Assembly: GCF_007993035.1 (NCBI RefSeq)
Contig: NZ_VOOS01000002.1
Span: 372,001-436,000, forward strand
DNA length: 64,000 bases
Direction: 5' to 3'
Source of the DNA: Vicingus serpentipes
GTDB lineage: Bacteria > Bacteroidota > Bacteroidia > Flavobacteriales_E > Vicingaceae
This document shows positions 42,160 to 51,099 of this stretch, piece after piece. The translations under genes were made by a program, and so were the position numbers. Within the stretch, counting starts at the first letter, position 1, and every line of letters begins with the position of its first letter. The notes beneath the pieces are model-generated. The model searched no databases. It was not told the DNA's origin and worked only from the letters and a program-made list of their open reading frames with translations.

Positions 42160-42179
42160 CATTAATTAAATTTTATGTT

Positions 42180-42212
42180 AAAAAAGCAGCAAATATATTT
42201 GCTGCTTTTTTT
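42180..42212 (+). terminator. intrinsic terminator of the Deg protease gene
   Basis: AAAAAAGCAGCAAAT / ATTTGCTGCTTTTTTT hairpin with a T-run. Confidence 0.9.
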
Positions 42213-42321
42213 ATGGAGACAATATAAAACTACACTCAAACTACCAGTAAAGACAACCTATTTTAATTAAATAAAAACATGCTATTTTTAGTTAAAAATG
42301 AAAAGCAATCAAAAATATCGG

Positions 42322-42329
42322 TAAATTTG
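42322..42329 (+). promoter_or_regulatory. -7 element of rpoD promoter
   Basis: TAAATTTG, 33 bases before the rpoD ATG. Confidence 0.55.
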
Positions 42330-42362
42330 CGAACCCTATCAGTATTAACTTAAACTATCTCT

Positions 42363-43226
42363 ATGAGACAACTAAAAATTACCAAGTCTATTACAAATCG
42401 TGATAGCGCATCTTTGGATAAATACCTGCAAGAAATTGGAAGAGAAGAGTTAATAACAGCTGAAGACGAAGTAGAATTAGCCCAGAAGATAAAACAAGGG
42501 GATCAAGTTGCTCTAGAAAAATTAGTAAAAGCAAATTTAAGATTTGTTGTTTCTGTTTCTAAACAATACCAAAATCAAGGTTTAACATTACCAGATTTAA
42601 TAAATGAAGGTAACCTAGGTTTAATTAAAGCTGCTCAACGTTTTGATGAAACTCGTGGATTTAAATTTATATCTTATGCAGTATGGTGGATACGTCAATC
42701 TATCCTTCAAGCTATTGCTGAACAAGCAAGAATTGTAAGATTACCTTTAAATCAAGTTGGCTCTTTAAACCGAATAAATAAAGCGTTCTCTCAATTAGAA
42801 CAAGAATACGAAAGAGAACCATCTCCTTATGAAATAGCAGACTTATTAGAAATTGATAAGGATAAAGTTTCTGAATCAATGAAAATATCAGGACGCCATA
42901 TTTCTGTTGATGCTCCTTTTAGAGATGATGAAGATGGCAATTTATTAGATGTTTTAGCAAACGACAACACACCTAATTCAGACATCGCATTAATGAACGA
43001 ATCTTTACAAAAAGAAATAAACCGTTCATTAGCAACACTTACTGACAGAGAACAAGATGTAATTAAATTGTTTTTTGGAATTGGAATTCAACACCCACTT
43101 TCTCTAGAAGAAATAGGAGAAAAATTCAACCTTACCAGAGAGCGAGTTAGACAAATAAAAGAAAAAGGAATTCGAAGATTAAGACACACTTCAAAAAGTA
43201 AATTATTAAAAACATATTTAGGATAA
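42363..43226 (+). CDS. rpoD: primary RNA polymerase sigma factor RpoD/SigA
   Basis: Sigma-70 factor of 287 residues, the short primary sigma of Bacteroidota, which lacks region 1.1 and reads the -33 TTG / -7 TAnnTTTG promoters seen across this window. Region 1.2 is [20 protein letters not shown]; region 2 has [34 protein letters not shown] and [15 protein letters not shown]; region 4 has [14 protein letters not shown] and the helix-turn-helix [20 protein letters not shown]. The GAPDH gene starts one base after the stop. Confidence 0.97.
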   Translation: MRQLKITKSITNRDSASLDKYLQEIGREELITAEDEVELAQKIKQGDQVALEKLVKANLRFVVSVSKQYQNQGLTLPDLINEGNLGLIKAAQRFDETRGFKFISYAVWWIRQSILQAIAEQARIVRLPLNQVGSLNRINKAFSQLEQEYEREPSPYEIADLLEIDKDKVSESMKISGRHISVDAPFRDDEDGNLLDVLANDNTPNSDIALMNESLQKEINRSLATLTDREQDVIKLFFGIGIQHPLSLEEIGEKFNLTRERVRQIKEKGIRRLRHTSKSKLLKTYLG

Positions 43227-43227
43227 A

Positions 43228-44691
43228 ATGGAAGTTTTAGATCAAAACCAAAATGCTTACGAAGCAAAGTTAAAAGAATACGTAACTAATGAAAAATCAG
43301 CAGTTAGCTTAATTAGTTCTATTGGTTACTTAATGTATGAAAAGTCAATAGAATTAGTTTTATTTAGAAACCCTCTTGTTGATGTAAGCATCTCGGAAGT
43401 TTTAAAACTTCATAAAAAAGCAAAAACGATAAGTTTTGCCCCTGTTGATATTCAAACAACTTGTGAAATAGCTAAAGAAATTATTAACTTAAAATTAGCA
43501 CCTTCAAAACTTGATTTAGGTCGCTTAGCTAGCGAATGGGTAAATGAAAAAACTAATTTCTCTTCTCTTTCTGATTTCTTAAATAACAAATTAGCTAATT
43601 TTAAAGAGGATAATTCTCATCAACTAAACCCTAAAGATGTTGTATTATATGGTTTTGGTCGTATTGGTCGTTTAGCTGCTCGTGAATTAATTAAACAAGC
43701 TGGAAAAGGTCAACAACTTAGATTAAAAGCAATTGTAACTCGTTCTGTTTCTGATGAAGAAATTATCAAAAGAGCTGCTTTACTTAGAAATGACTCAGTA
43801 CATGGTTTTTTCCAAGGAACTGTTGAAGAAGATTTAGTTAATAAAGCTTTAATTATAAATGGACAAATAGTTAAAATTATTGAAGCAAAAAATCCTGAAG
43901 ATGTTGATTATACAAGCTATGGAATAAACGATGCTTTAGTTATTGATAACACAGGAGTTTTCACTAATAAAGAACAATTAGGGAGACATTTGAAAGCAAA
44001 AGGTGTTAGTAAAGTATTATTAACAGCTCCAGGTAAAGAAATACCAAATGTAGTCTACGGTATAAACGAAGGTGATCTAGACCTTGAAAATGATGACATT
44101 TTCTCAGCTGCCTCATGTACAACTAACGCTATTTCTCCTATTTTATATACTATAGAAAATACACTAGGAGTTGTAAAAGGTCATATTGAAACTGTTCATG
44201 CTTATACAAATGATCAAAACTTATTAGATAACATGCACAAAAAACCTAGAAGAGGTCGTTCTGCTGCTATCAATATGGTTATTACTTCTACTGGTGCTGG
44301 AAATGCTGTTACTAAAGTAATTCCTTCTTTAAAAGATAAATTAACTGCAAATGCTGTTAGAGTTCCTACTCCAAATGGTTCTCTAGCTATTTTAAGTTTA
44401 AATGTTGCTAAAGAAACTAATGTAGAAGAATTAAATGAAATTATTAGAAAAGCTGCTTTAGAAGGGGGCTTAGTAAATCAAATAAAATACGAAAACGATC
44501 CTGAATTAGTTTCTAACGATATTATCGGTAATATATGTTGCTCTGTTTATGATAGTAATGCTACTATTGTTTCAACAGACAAGAAAAACATTGTTCTTTA
44601 TGTTTGGTATGATAATGAATTTGGATATACTAAACAAGTTATTAGATTAGCAAAATACATTGCAAAAGTTAGAAGATTAATTTATTACTAA
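43228..44691 (+). CDS. glyceraldehyde-3-phosphate dehydrogenase, long form
   Basis: GAPDH of 487 residues, about 150 longer than the classical enzyme because of an N-terminal extension (1-130) of unknown role, a form common in Bacteroidota. The NAD(P)-binding motif is YGFGRIGRLAARELI (about 142-156), the catalytic cysteine Cys297 is in FSAASCTTNAISPIL, and HAYTNDQNLLDNMHKKPRRGRS (split at Asn-Leu) and WYDNEFGYTKQV are further family blocks. It oxidises glyceraldehyde-3-phosphate or runs in reverse. It lies one base after rpoD, so the two are likely coupled, and ends in a terminator. Confidence 0.94.
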   Translation: MEVLDQNQNAYEAKLKEYVTNEKSAVSLISSIGYLMYEKSIELVLFRNPLVDVSISEVLKLHKKAKTISFAPVDIQTTCEIAKEIINLKLAPSKLDLGRLASEWVNEKTNFSSLSDFLNNKLANFKEDNSHQLNPKDVVLYGFGRIGRLAARELIKQAGKGQQLRLKAIVTRSVSDEEIIKRAALLRNDSVHGFFQGTVEEDLVNKALIINGQIVKIIEAKNPEDVDYTSYGINDALVIDNTGVFTNKEQLGRHLKAKGVSKVLLTAPGKEIPNVVYGINEGDLDLENDDIFSAASCTTNAISPILYTIENTLGVVKGHIETVHAYTNDQNLLDNMHKKPRRGRSAAINMVITSTGAGNAVTKVIPSLKDKLTANAVRVPTPNGSLAILSLNVAKETNVEELNEIIRKAALEGGLVNQIKYENDPELVSNDIIGNICCSVYDSNATIVSTDKKNIVLYVWYDNEFGYTKQVIRLAKYIAKVRRLIYY

Positions 44692-44714
44692 TTAAAAATT
44701 AGTTTTAAACCCCA

Positions 44715-44743
44715 TAAAGCTCACTAGAAATAGTGAGCTTTTC
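44715..44743 (+). terminator. intrinsic terminator after GAPDH
   Basis: AAAGCTCACTA / TAGTGAGCTTTTCTT around GAAA. A GTG at 44733 that could open the next reading frame lies inside this hairpin. Confidence 0.8.
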
Positions 44744-44756
44744 TTATATCAAAAAT

Positions 44757-45293
44757 ATGAAAGAAGGAAACGTAAAAAACAATCGTTTAGACAATATATT
44801 TAAAGACCTAAACAGTACTGATAAAACAAAAATTACAACAGCTATAAAACAACTCCGTAAACATGGAAATGCAAAAGCTATTGAACCTTTGTTTGATAAA
44901 TATATTAGTAGTGAAAATGAAATAATAAAAGAAGATATTTCCTCTCTCCTTTTTGATTTAAAAGATGAATCTGTTGTAGCTGAAATAATTAGGTTAATGT
45001 CAAAAACAAAATTTGAAACAATTAAACCATTTATTATTTCAATTTTATGGCAAGCAGCAATTGATTCTAGCAATTTTATTAGCGACTTAGTTAAAGAAGC
45101 AATAAAAGGAGATTATATGACATGTATTGAAGTATTAACTGTTATTGAAAGTTATGACTCTTCGTTCAATGAAGAAGAAATAGAAGATCTAAAGTTCGAT
45201 TTAGATGAAGCAATAGATGAAGCTGATGTTGAAAAACAAAAATTATTAATAACTATTAAATCTGTTTTAGAAGAACTAAATATAGAGTATTAA
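44757..45293 (+). CDS. HEAT-repeat protein of unknown function
   Basis: Cytoplasmic all-helical protein of 178 residues. HEAT-like helix pairs are visible (TTAIKQLRKHGNAKAIEPLF, IIKEDISSLLFDLKDESVV, SILWQAAIDSSNFISDLVKE, DYMTCIEVLTVIESYDSS), followed by an acidic helix (EEIEDLKFDLDEAIDEAD). No signal or catalytic motif. The ATG at 44757 is chosen because the longer reading from GTG 44733 begins inside the GAPDH terminator. Probably a protein-binding scaffold. Confidence 0.8.
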   Translation: MKEGNVKNNRLDNIFKDLNSTDKTKITTAIKQLRKHGNAKAIEPLFDKYISSENEIIKEDISSLLFDLKDESVVAEIIRLMSKTKFETIKPFIISILWQAAIDSSNFISDLVKEAIKGDYMTCIEVLTVIESYDSSFNEEEIEDLKFDLDEAIDEADVEKQKLLITIKSVLEELNIEY

Positions 45294-45318
45294 TAAAATA
45301 GAATACATATCATAAACA

Positions 45319-45353
45319 AAAACAGCTCTCAAAATATTGAGAGCTGTTTTTAT
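45319..45353. terminator. bidirectional terminator; ends the seven-gene exported operon
   Basis: AAAAACAGCTCTCA / TGAGAGCTGTTTTT hairpin between convergent genes. Confidence 0.9.
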
Positions 45354-45375
45354 TTGACATTTAATTGGCAAAAAT

Positions 45376-46056
45376 CTATTCAGATTTGCCTCCAATTCTA
45401 ATTCCAATTTTAAGTGCTAATCTAAGATCAACTCCTAACTCATTACCAAAAAATGGAACATAGTTATTTTCATCAAATTCTTTATATTCTGTTTTGAAAG
45501 TTGTTCCAAAACCATCTTTGATTCCATCTTCAAACTCAGAATTGCTATACTTTACATCATTCATTATGAATTTACCGATACCAACAGTAGCTTCCATAAA
45601 TAAAGCTCCTGAAGTTTTCCATTTATATCCAGCCATAGCTCCTAAAGATATTCCTGTTGAAGTAATATCAGTACTAACAGTAGTCATAGTAGAAGTTGTC
45701 GGTAAAACATCTAAATAGCTATATTCAACACCTTTTGAAGATGAACTTCTATATTTACCATATACACCAATGTAAATACCATCGTTTCCTTTATTAGGAG
45801 TCATAAAGTATTTATATTCTGGTATGATATTCATTTCTGAATAGTCAATTTCACCATTCATATCTTTTGTATCAGACAACATATTTTTTGCAGCCATATT
45901 AAAGTTAATTCCAATAGAATTATTACTGTTAATGGCATACTCATAACCTAATCCATACTTAGAAAAGGCAAATCCTAACACATCAGTACTGATATCATGT
46001 TGTGCTTTTATATTTAAACCTGAAAATAATAAAGCAGCTATTAGTAGTTTTTTCAT
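45376..46056 (-). CDS. outer membrane beta-barrel protein, last gene of exported operon
   Basis: Exported protein of 226 residues; the signal peptide ends NIKAQ (about 19). The mature part shows amphipathic strands and short turns (FAFSKYGLGYEYAINSNN, GIYIGVYGKYRSSSS, ISLGAMAGYKWKTSGALFME, VDLRLALKIGIRIGG), typical of small eight- to ten-stranded barrels of the DUF3575 kind. It is the seventh gene of a minus-strand run of exported proteins, 23 bases after the previous gene. It may be the outer membrane part of a complex formed by the operon, an inference from position. Confidence 0.78.
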   Translation of the reverse strand: MKKLLIAALLFSGLNIKAQHDISTDVLGFAFSKYGLGYEYAINSNNSIGINFNMAAKNMLSDTKDMNGEIDYSEMNIIPEYKYFMTPNKGNDGIYIGVYGKYRSSSSKGVEYSYLDVLPTTSTMTTVSTDITSTGISLGAMAGYKWKTSGALFMEATVGIGKFIMNDVKYSNSEFEDGIKDGFGTTFKTEYKEFDENNYVPFFGNELGVDLRLALKIGIRIGGKSE

Positions 46057-46079
46057 AATAATAAATTTAAGTGTTTAAA

Positions 46080-47027
46080 TTACCATAGAGATTTATAAGT
46101 AACATTAGCTTTCGGCCCTTTACCATAAGCTACACCTATATCTCTAATTGCTTGAATTCTTTCACTTTCTTGTTGTTGATCCTTAACAATGTACTTCCAC
46201 TCTCTATCATCAATTTGCTTAACTTTTGCAGCAATTTTGTTTGATAAAGTTCTAGCTTGTGATGCACATGATGCATCTGGATTAATCGAAGCTAAAATAG
46301 CTCCAGCTTTTTCAGCTGCTGCCATATCTTGTGCTGCATTCCAAATACCCGTAGCTTCTTGTAACTTAACTTTACAATCATTATCAATTTTAGCTTTGAA
46401 AATTGGTTGAATTGCAGCCATTGCTTTTGAGTAACATTCTTCACAAGCTGTTGGTATGGCTGTTAACATAAAAATAGCTTCATCATATTCATTTTGATCA
46501 GCTTTAGATTGAGCTGTTTTTATAATCATATCACAATTATCTTTATAATATTGAATGATTTTTTCTTTACCAGTCTTAACAAAAGCTTGGATTTCTGGAT
46601 TTCCTGGTTTTATTTGTTTTAACCCAGCCATAAAAGCTTTTGTTTCATTAGTACCAACTCCTTTAACAGAAATTGTAGTACTTGAGAAAACAGTTCCTTC
46701 AAAACCGTCACCAATATATAAAGTTACATCCATATTATATGCATGCATTGGTGGTGGACCAGGAAGAATATCCTTAGAAGCTAAGGAAACATTTGCTGAG
46801 ATTATAAAACGAGTATTAAAAGGACTACCTCCTAAACCATTTTTGGTTACAACTTGTGTTAATTTATTTTCTAAATTTTTTCTAGCTTTTACTGGCATAT
46901 TTTCGATTCCTGCAGGAACCCAAGCTGTTAAGCTAATTCTATTTTCATCCTTAGAATCTGTTTGTGAAAACCCAACAGAACTTGCAAAAATGCAAAGACC
47001 TAAGAATAATTTACCTAAATTTTTCAT
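46080..47027 (-). CDS. exported protein of unknown function, gene 6 of exported operon
   Basis: Protein of 315 residues with a signal peptide ending VGFSQ (about 22). The N-terminal half is beta-rich (RISLTAWVPAGIENMPVKAR, TRFIISANVSLAS, YNMDVTLYIGDGFEGTVFSS); the C-terminal half is helical with TPR-like phrases (KTAQSKADQNEYDEAIFML, PTACEECYSKAMAAI). A regulated assembly or lipoprotein-like scaffold is possible but not shown. I do not recognise a named family. It lies 19 bases after the DUF6175 gene. Confidence 0.78.
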   Translation of the reverse strand: MKNLGKLFLGLCIFASSVGFSQTDSKDENRISLTAWVPAGIENMPVKARKNLENKLTQVVTKNGLGGSPFNTRFIISANVSLASKDILPGPPPMHAYNMDVTLYIGDGFEGTVFSSTTISVKGVGTNETKAFMAGLKQIKPGNPEIQAFVKTGKEKIIQYYKDNCDMIIKTAQSKADQNEYDEAIFMLTAIPTACEECYSKAMAAIQPIFKAKIDNDCKVKLQEATGIWNAAQDMAAAEKAGAILASINPDASCASQARTLSNKIAAKVKQIDDREWKYIVKDQQQESERIQAIRDIGVAYGKGPKANVTYKSLW

Positions 47028-47046
47028 AATAATATTTGTTTAGTTT

Positions 47047-48000
47047 TTATTTTTCTCCTAAAATAAGAGTAGCTCTTCCTAATCCTTTCATTACTAATTT
47101 ACTCTCAATTAGTCTAGGATCAGCTTTTAACCATTTTCTTAATCCGCTAGCAAATCTTCTTGCATCTTGAGCTCTACCTCTCTCATCAAATAAAGGAATT
47201 CTTACTTGCTCAAATAAAGCCATAGATTCAGTCATATCTGTAGTACTAAACCTTCCTTTAACAGTATTTTCTGCCATCCAATCTTCGATCAAAATACCTA
47301 ATTCATCATCTCCATAATCTTCACTTTCTAAATCTCCATCCCAAGAATCCCAAGTTTGAATTCTGATAATAACTTCACGTCCGTTAGCAAACATGTCATC
47401 AAAGTGAGATTGAAGACTAGCACTGAAATTATCAATATGAGCAGTAACAGCTTCTTTTAACAAAACAGGAACTTCAGCAGAAAAAGAAGGTGCTCCAGTT
47501 CCATTTGCACCAGCGATTTGTTTATCTGTATAAGCATCTAAACCTTGTAAAATAAAAGTGATCGATTTTTTAGGCCCTGTTGTATTAACAGTCCAAGTTA
47601 GTTGAATAATAATATCAGCTTTTGCTACTTTTTTCAAGGCATCAATTGGACTTTCATTAACTGAAGCTCCGGACTCTTTAGAAGATCTCATGTTATCTTC
47701 AGCAGCATTTGAAGCTAATGTTTTCATCGCAGACTCTAAATTCTTTAAAGGAAACCCTCTTTCTGCCATCATATCATTGATTGAGGAGATAACTAATAGT
47801 ATATCTGTATTTTCCTGCATTGCTTTTTTATAATCAGGAATTTTAGTAGTTGTTCCATCATTATCAAACTCCATTACATAACCATTTTTAATACACCAAG
47901 CATCACTTGGCACTACCATTAACGTTGGTTTTTTTGCTTGACCGAAACTTAAAGTTGTTCCTAAAACAATTAGGCTACATATTAATAATACTTTTTTCAT
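47047..48000 (-). CDS. DUF6175 family exported protein, gene 5 of exported operon
   Basis: Protein of 317 residues; the signal peptide ends LSFGQ (about 21). The chain opens with a strand KPTLMVVPSDAWCIKNGY and has an alpha/beta layout (DILLVISSINDMMAERGFP, KVAKADIIIQLTWTVNT, FILQGLDAYTDKQIAGA) that resembles the DUF6175 family and, more distantly, the CsgG/LpoB fold of envelope proteins. The C-terminal part is helical and basic (RRFASGLRKWLKADPRLIE). The family assignment is from memory; the fold comparison is inference. It sits centrally in the operon. Confidence 0.75.
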   Translation of the reverse strand: MKKVLLICSLIVLGTTLSFGQAKKPTLMVVPSDAWCIKNGYVMEFDNDGTTTKIPDYKKAMQENTDILLVISSINDMMAERGFPLKNLESAMKTLASNAAEDNMRSSKESGASVNESPIDALKKVAKADIIIQLTWTVNTTGPKKSITFILQGLDAYTDKQIAGANGTGAPSFSAEVPVLLKEAVTAHIDNFSASLQSHFDDMFANGREVIIRIQTWDSWDGDLESEDYGDDELGILIEDWMAENTVKGRFSTTDMTESMALFEQVRIPLFDERGRAQDARRFASGLRKWLKADPRLIESKLVMKGLGRATLILGEK

Positions 48001-48028
48001 AATTTTTATTTTATATTTTATTTAGTTA

Positions 48029-48538
48029 TTATTTCTTCATGATTCCATCCTGAATCATTCTTTCTTTTAATTTTGCTCTTTGAACACGAATAGTTACACC
48101 ATAAGTTACTTGGTCTCCAGATTTTTTTCGCCCTTGAACTACTGTAAAGTGCATATCAGAACCATCTTCTCCTGTAATAAATTCTTTGTATGGTCCACCA
48201 TCAGCAAAAAAAGCATTGAAATAATCTTCTTTTTTCTCACGAATATTTACTTCAAATAAAACTGGCTTAGAGTTGCACTCTGTTCTACCAGATCTTATTC
48301 CTTTAAACAGCACATCACTTACACCTTGTTTTTTAGCTTGTTCTATTGCATCTTCCCTATTTCTTCCGTTTCCCCATGCTTTTAAAGTTTGTGATCCATC
48401 CATTTCTGTACCCATACACTCTGTTTCATAAGTATATGCTCCAGACATACTTTTTTGAGGATTTCCGCATGAAAATGATAAAACACTTATTATAGTTACA
48501 GCCAAAAAACTACCGATTGTTAAGTTTAATTTTTTCAT
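48029..48538 (-). CDS. lipoprotein paralogous to the preceding operon gene, gene 4
   Basis: Lipoprotein of 169 residues; lipobox LSFSCGN (Cys about 24). The mature part reads YETECMGTEMDGSQTLKAWG, EDAIEQAKKQGVSDVLFKG and KKEDYFNAFFADGGPYKEFI. The same order of blocks occurs in the 173-residue protein encoded just upstream (48558-49079), so the two arose by duplication. The repeat-strand pattern with AKKQG...FKGI is reminiscent of LPP20-type envelope proteins. The partner protein has an ordinary signal peptide instead of a lipobox. Confidence 0.78.
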   Translation of the reverse strand: MKKLNLTIGSFLAVTIISVLSFSCGNPQKSMSGAYTYETECMGTEMDGSQTLKAWGNGRNREDAIEQAKKQGVSDVLFKGIRSGRTECNSKPVLFEVNIREKKEDYFNAFFADGGPYKEFITGEDGSDMHFTVVQGRKKSGDQVTYGVTIRVQRAKLKERMIQDGIMKK

Positions 48539-48557
48539 AATTTTTTGTTTTTATATA

Positions 48558-49079
48558 TTAAAATCCAGACGACAGACCTCTAACAACACCTGCTGCCTCT
48601 AAATCTTTTCTTAAATTATCAGTCATAACAACTACAACTACACCAACTTTATACTCTTTTCCAACTTTAACAACAGTAGGAACATTATCTCCTGACATAG
48701 ACACAAATTTCATATACTTACCACCTTCGGCAAAGAAATCTTTAAAAAAATCTTCTTTTTCTTGTTCTACAGCTGGGTTGTTTGATAATGGTTTTTGAGC
48801 AGTACAACCCTGACCTCCAGCGGCATACCCCTGAAAAATCAATCCATGCACAGCATTTTTCTTAGATTGAGTTTGTGCTATTGTAGCTTTTTTAGAATAA
48901 GACCATACTCTTACTACTTTAGTTCCTGGTTTACCAATACCAACACATTCTATTTCGTATCTCCAATTTTCTGTATCTTTATTTGCTTTCTTTTTCTTGT
49001 TAATTTGTGCATTTGAAACTAAAGAAAAAGCAAGAAAACATAGTGTTAAAATACTTACCTTATTAATTATTGTTTTCAT
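48558..49079 (-). CDS. exported protein, soluble paralogue of the operon lipoprotein, gene 3
   Basis: Protein of 173 residues with a signal peptide ending LVSNAQ (about 25), no lipobox. Blocks WRYEIECVGIGKPGTKVVRV, QSKKNAVHGLIFQGYAAGGQ and EKEDFFKDFFAEGGKYMKFV align in order with the lipoprotein encoded 19 bases downstream. The C-terminus ends DNLRKDLEAAGVVRGLSSGF. Two conserved cysteines (in EIECVG and GQGCTA) are shared with the paralogue (ETECMG, RTECNS), which suggests a common disulfide. Confidence 0.78.
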   Translation of the reverse strand: MKTIINKVSILTLCFLAFSLVSNAQINKKKKANKDTENWRYEIECVGIGKPGTKVVRVWSYSKKATIAQTQSKKNAVHGLIFQGYAAGGQGCTAQKPLSNNPAVEQEKEDFFKDFFAEGGKYMKFVSMSGDNVPTVVKVGKEYKVGVVVVVMTDNLRKDLEAAGVVRGLSSGF

Positions 49080-49114
49080 AATGATTTGTTATTTAATTTA
49101 TAATTGATTACTAT

Positions 49115-50491
49115 TTAATTTATTTGTCTAATTAACATTCCAGGGTAATAACCTTTACCTCCTTTGAAATGAGTATACTCTAAATTATTTAATGGTGCAA
49201 TAGGATTACCATCTTCATCTAGTGGTTCTTCACCAGCTGCATATCTATTATCCCAAATTTTCTTCTTATCAACAGAAATTGTACCTTTTCTCTTGTAAGA
49301 AACTTTTCCTTCTGCATCAGTAATTTGTTCTAAAACCTCATATTTATCTCCTCCTTCTAAGCCTTCTTTCATACCTATTTTTGCTCCTAATGGGTCACTA
49401 CTCACTAAAGGTGTTTTTGTTCTAAATGGTTCAAATTTTCTTTGAAGTTTTGCATAAACAGCATCAATAGATTTTAATGTAGCATTTTTAATAATCATAT
49501 CTTCATCTTGAGCATTTTTACCCATTCCAGAAATAAACGATGATGCCTTTTGAAAACCTAACAATTTCAACTGAAATAAATCAGTGTTATCAAAAGCTTC
49601 TTTTTTAGCTGGGTCAATATTTGAGTCATCCATCCATAAAGATTGATAGAAAACTGCTGATGTAGAATCGTTCCAAACCAATTGATATAGATAAGCAGTA
49701 GTCCATACTGAATAACCTTGTCTTGTTTTTTCATAAACTGCCTCTGCTCCTTTAATAGCAATATTTTGAGCCATTGCAGGTAATTTTGCAGCAGCAGCTA
49801 CAGCTATATTCTTAGCAGCTAGAGCAGCAACTTCGTTACTTACAAATTTTGAATAATTAACAACAACAAAAGTACTTGGTATAAGTTCTTCCCCAGCATC
49901 AGCTAACATTGATGTTCCTCTTTCAGTTCCTGAAGCAACAGCTGCAGATTGAGCAGAAGCATCATAAAGACCTCTTTCTCCAATTAAATCCATCTTAAAA
50001 CCACCTGCTTCACTTCTATCAAACCATTTTGCAACAATTTTGTTTGCGACTTTATTTTTTGCAAAATACTCACTTATTGCAGGACTTAAATCTTTATCTT
50101 CTTTTTCTGCTTTTTCACCCTCTACAACTGGTTTTTCAATAATGTAATCCTTAATATTAAAAGATTTTTCTCCAATTGTGTGATCATTATATTTATCAGG
50201 AAATGGAGCTTCGTTAAACGTGCTTAATAAGAGGTCTTTTTTAGGAAGTTTTTCATCTTCAATAATCATAGTATGAAGTGAACTTCTTCTATACTTTACA
50301 GCTTCAGCTTTCTTATCAGCTATTCCAATTTTTCCAGAATCTTTTTCTACCTTTTCTTTCTTTTCCTTCCCTTTCTTTTCTTCTTTAACTTCTGCATCTT
50401 GAGCAAAAGAAACATTACTAATTAGTAATAAACATACTGGAGCAACTTTCACAAAATGTTTAACACCAGTAAATTGTAATTTTAAATTCAT
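49115..50491 (-). CDS. large exported protein of unknown function, gene 2 of exported operon
   Basis: Protein of 458 residues with a signal peptide (about 1-31, ending VSFAQ). A charged Lys/Glu linker (about 33-56) precedes a mixed domain with phrases FVVVNYSKFVSNEVAALAAK, YSVWTTAYLYQLVWNDSTSA and KLLGFQKASSFISGMG. The C-terminal segment contains a proline and glycine-rich end (HFKGGKGYYPGMLIRQIN). I know of no named family. It is the longest protein in the operon and follows gene 1 by 43 bases. Confidence 0.78.
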   Translation of the reverse strand: MNLKLQFTGVKHFVKVAPVCLLLISNVSFAQDAEVKEEKKGKEKKEKVEKDSGKIGIADKKAEAVKYRRSSLHTMIIEDEKLPKKDLLLSTFNEAPFPDKYNDHTIGEKSFNIKDYIIEKPVVEGEKAEKEDKDLSPAISEYFAKNKVANKIVAKWFDRSEAGGFKMDLIGERGLYDASAQSAAVASGTERGTSMLADAGEELIPSTFVVVNYSKFVSNEVAALAAKNIAVAAAAKLPAMAQNIAIKGAEAVYEKTRQGYSVWTTAYLYQLVWNDSTSAVFYQSLWMDDSNIDPAKKEAFDNTDLFQLKLLGFQKASSFISGMGKNAQDEDMIIKNATLKSIDAVYAKLQRKFEPFRTKTPLVSSDPLGAKIGMKEGLEGGDKYEVLEQITDAEGKVSYKRKGTISVDKKKIWDNRYAAGEEPLDEDGNPIAPLNNLEYTHFKGGKGYYPGMLIRQIN

Positions 50492-50534
50492 TAATTCTAT
50501 TTTTTAATTTATTATTTAATTATTTAAAGATCCT

Positions 50535-50993
50535 TTATTTAGATTCTTGATTTTTTATTTGTTCTAATTGAATAGGGAAATTCTCTTTAGTCATATTCAA
50601 TGCTTTTGTAGCTGAATTTATTGCTTTTACAGCCTTCATAGAATTTGTTTTAGGAGTAATAGTCTTAGCTTCTTTCATAACATCCGCTGATTGACCTAAT
50701 AATCCTTTAACCTCATTTGTTTGATTTTCTAAATCGTTTTTTATTGATTTGATTTCAGTAGCATTTCCAGCAGCATTCGATAACTTTTCAGTTAATTTTA
50801 TGTTTCTTTCATAAACATCAAACGATGAGTCTACAAACTTATCTGTAGCAGCATGACCAACAATACCTGGTCTCTCAATAACCTTCTCTGTTTTTGCTTT
50901 CTTCTCGCCCTTTTGAGCAAATGTGTTAGCTGACATTCCTAAAATTAATAGTGCAACAAATGCAATTTTAGCTAATAATGCTATTTTTTTCAT
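50535..50993 (-). CDS. exported helical protein, first gene of the seven-gene operon
   Basis: Protein of 152 residues with a signal peptide (about 1-27, ending ANTFAQ), then a Lys-rich linker and a long helical region (KLTEKLSNAAGNATEIKSIK, KGLLGQSADVMKEAKTI, MKAVKAINSATKALNMTKEN). It is probably an extended helical or coiled-coil periplasmic protein. The consensus promoter of the operon (TTTG, 18 bases, TATATTTG) lies immediately upstream. Function unknown. Confidence 0.78.
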   Translation of the reverse strand: MKKIALLAKIAFVALLILGMSANTFAQKGEKKAKTEKVIERPGIVGHAATDKFVDSSFDVYERNIKLTEKLSNAAGNATEIKSIKNDLENQTNEVKGLLGQSADVMKEAKTITPKTNSMKAVKAINSATKALNMTKENFPIQLEQIKNQESK

Positions 50994-51016
50994 ATTTTAT
51001 TATTTTGATTGATTAA

Positions 51017-51046
51017 CAAATATAACTGAAAAAGTTTTAAATCAAA
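51017..51046 (-). promoter_or_regulatory. consensus promoter of the exported operon
   Basis: On the minus strand TTTG (51046-51043), 18 bases, then TATATTTG (51024-51017), 23 bases before the ATG. One of the two best -33/-7 pairs in the window. Confidence 0.7.
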
Positions 51047-51099
51047 TTATAATTATACTTTGTTGATATTTAAGTAATTGTTAACATTCGTTTTCATAA

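Noticed and set aside
46555-47043. Antisense frame of 162 codons
   Set aside because: It is wholly opposite the sixth gene of the exported operon, with no promoter or family motif.
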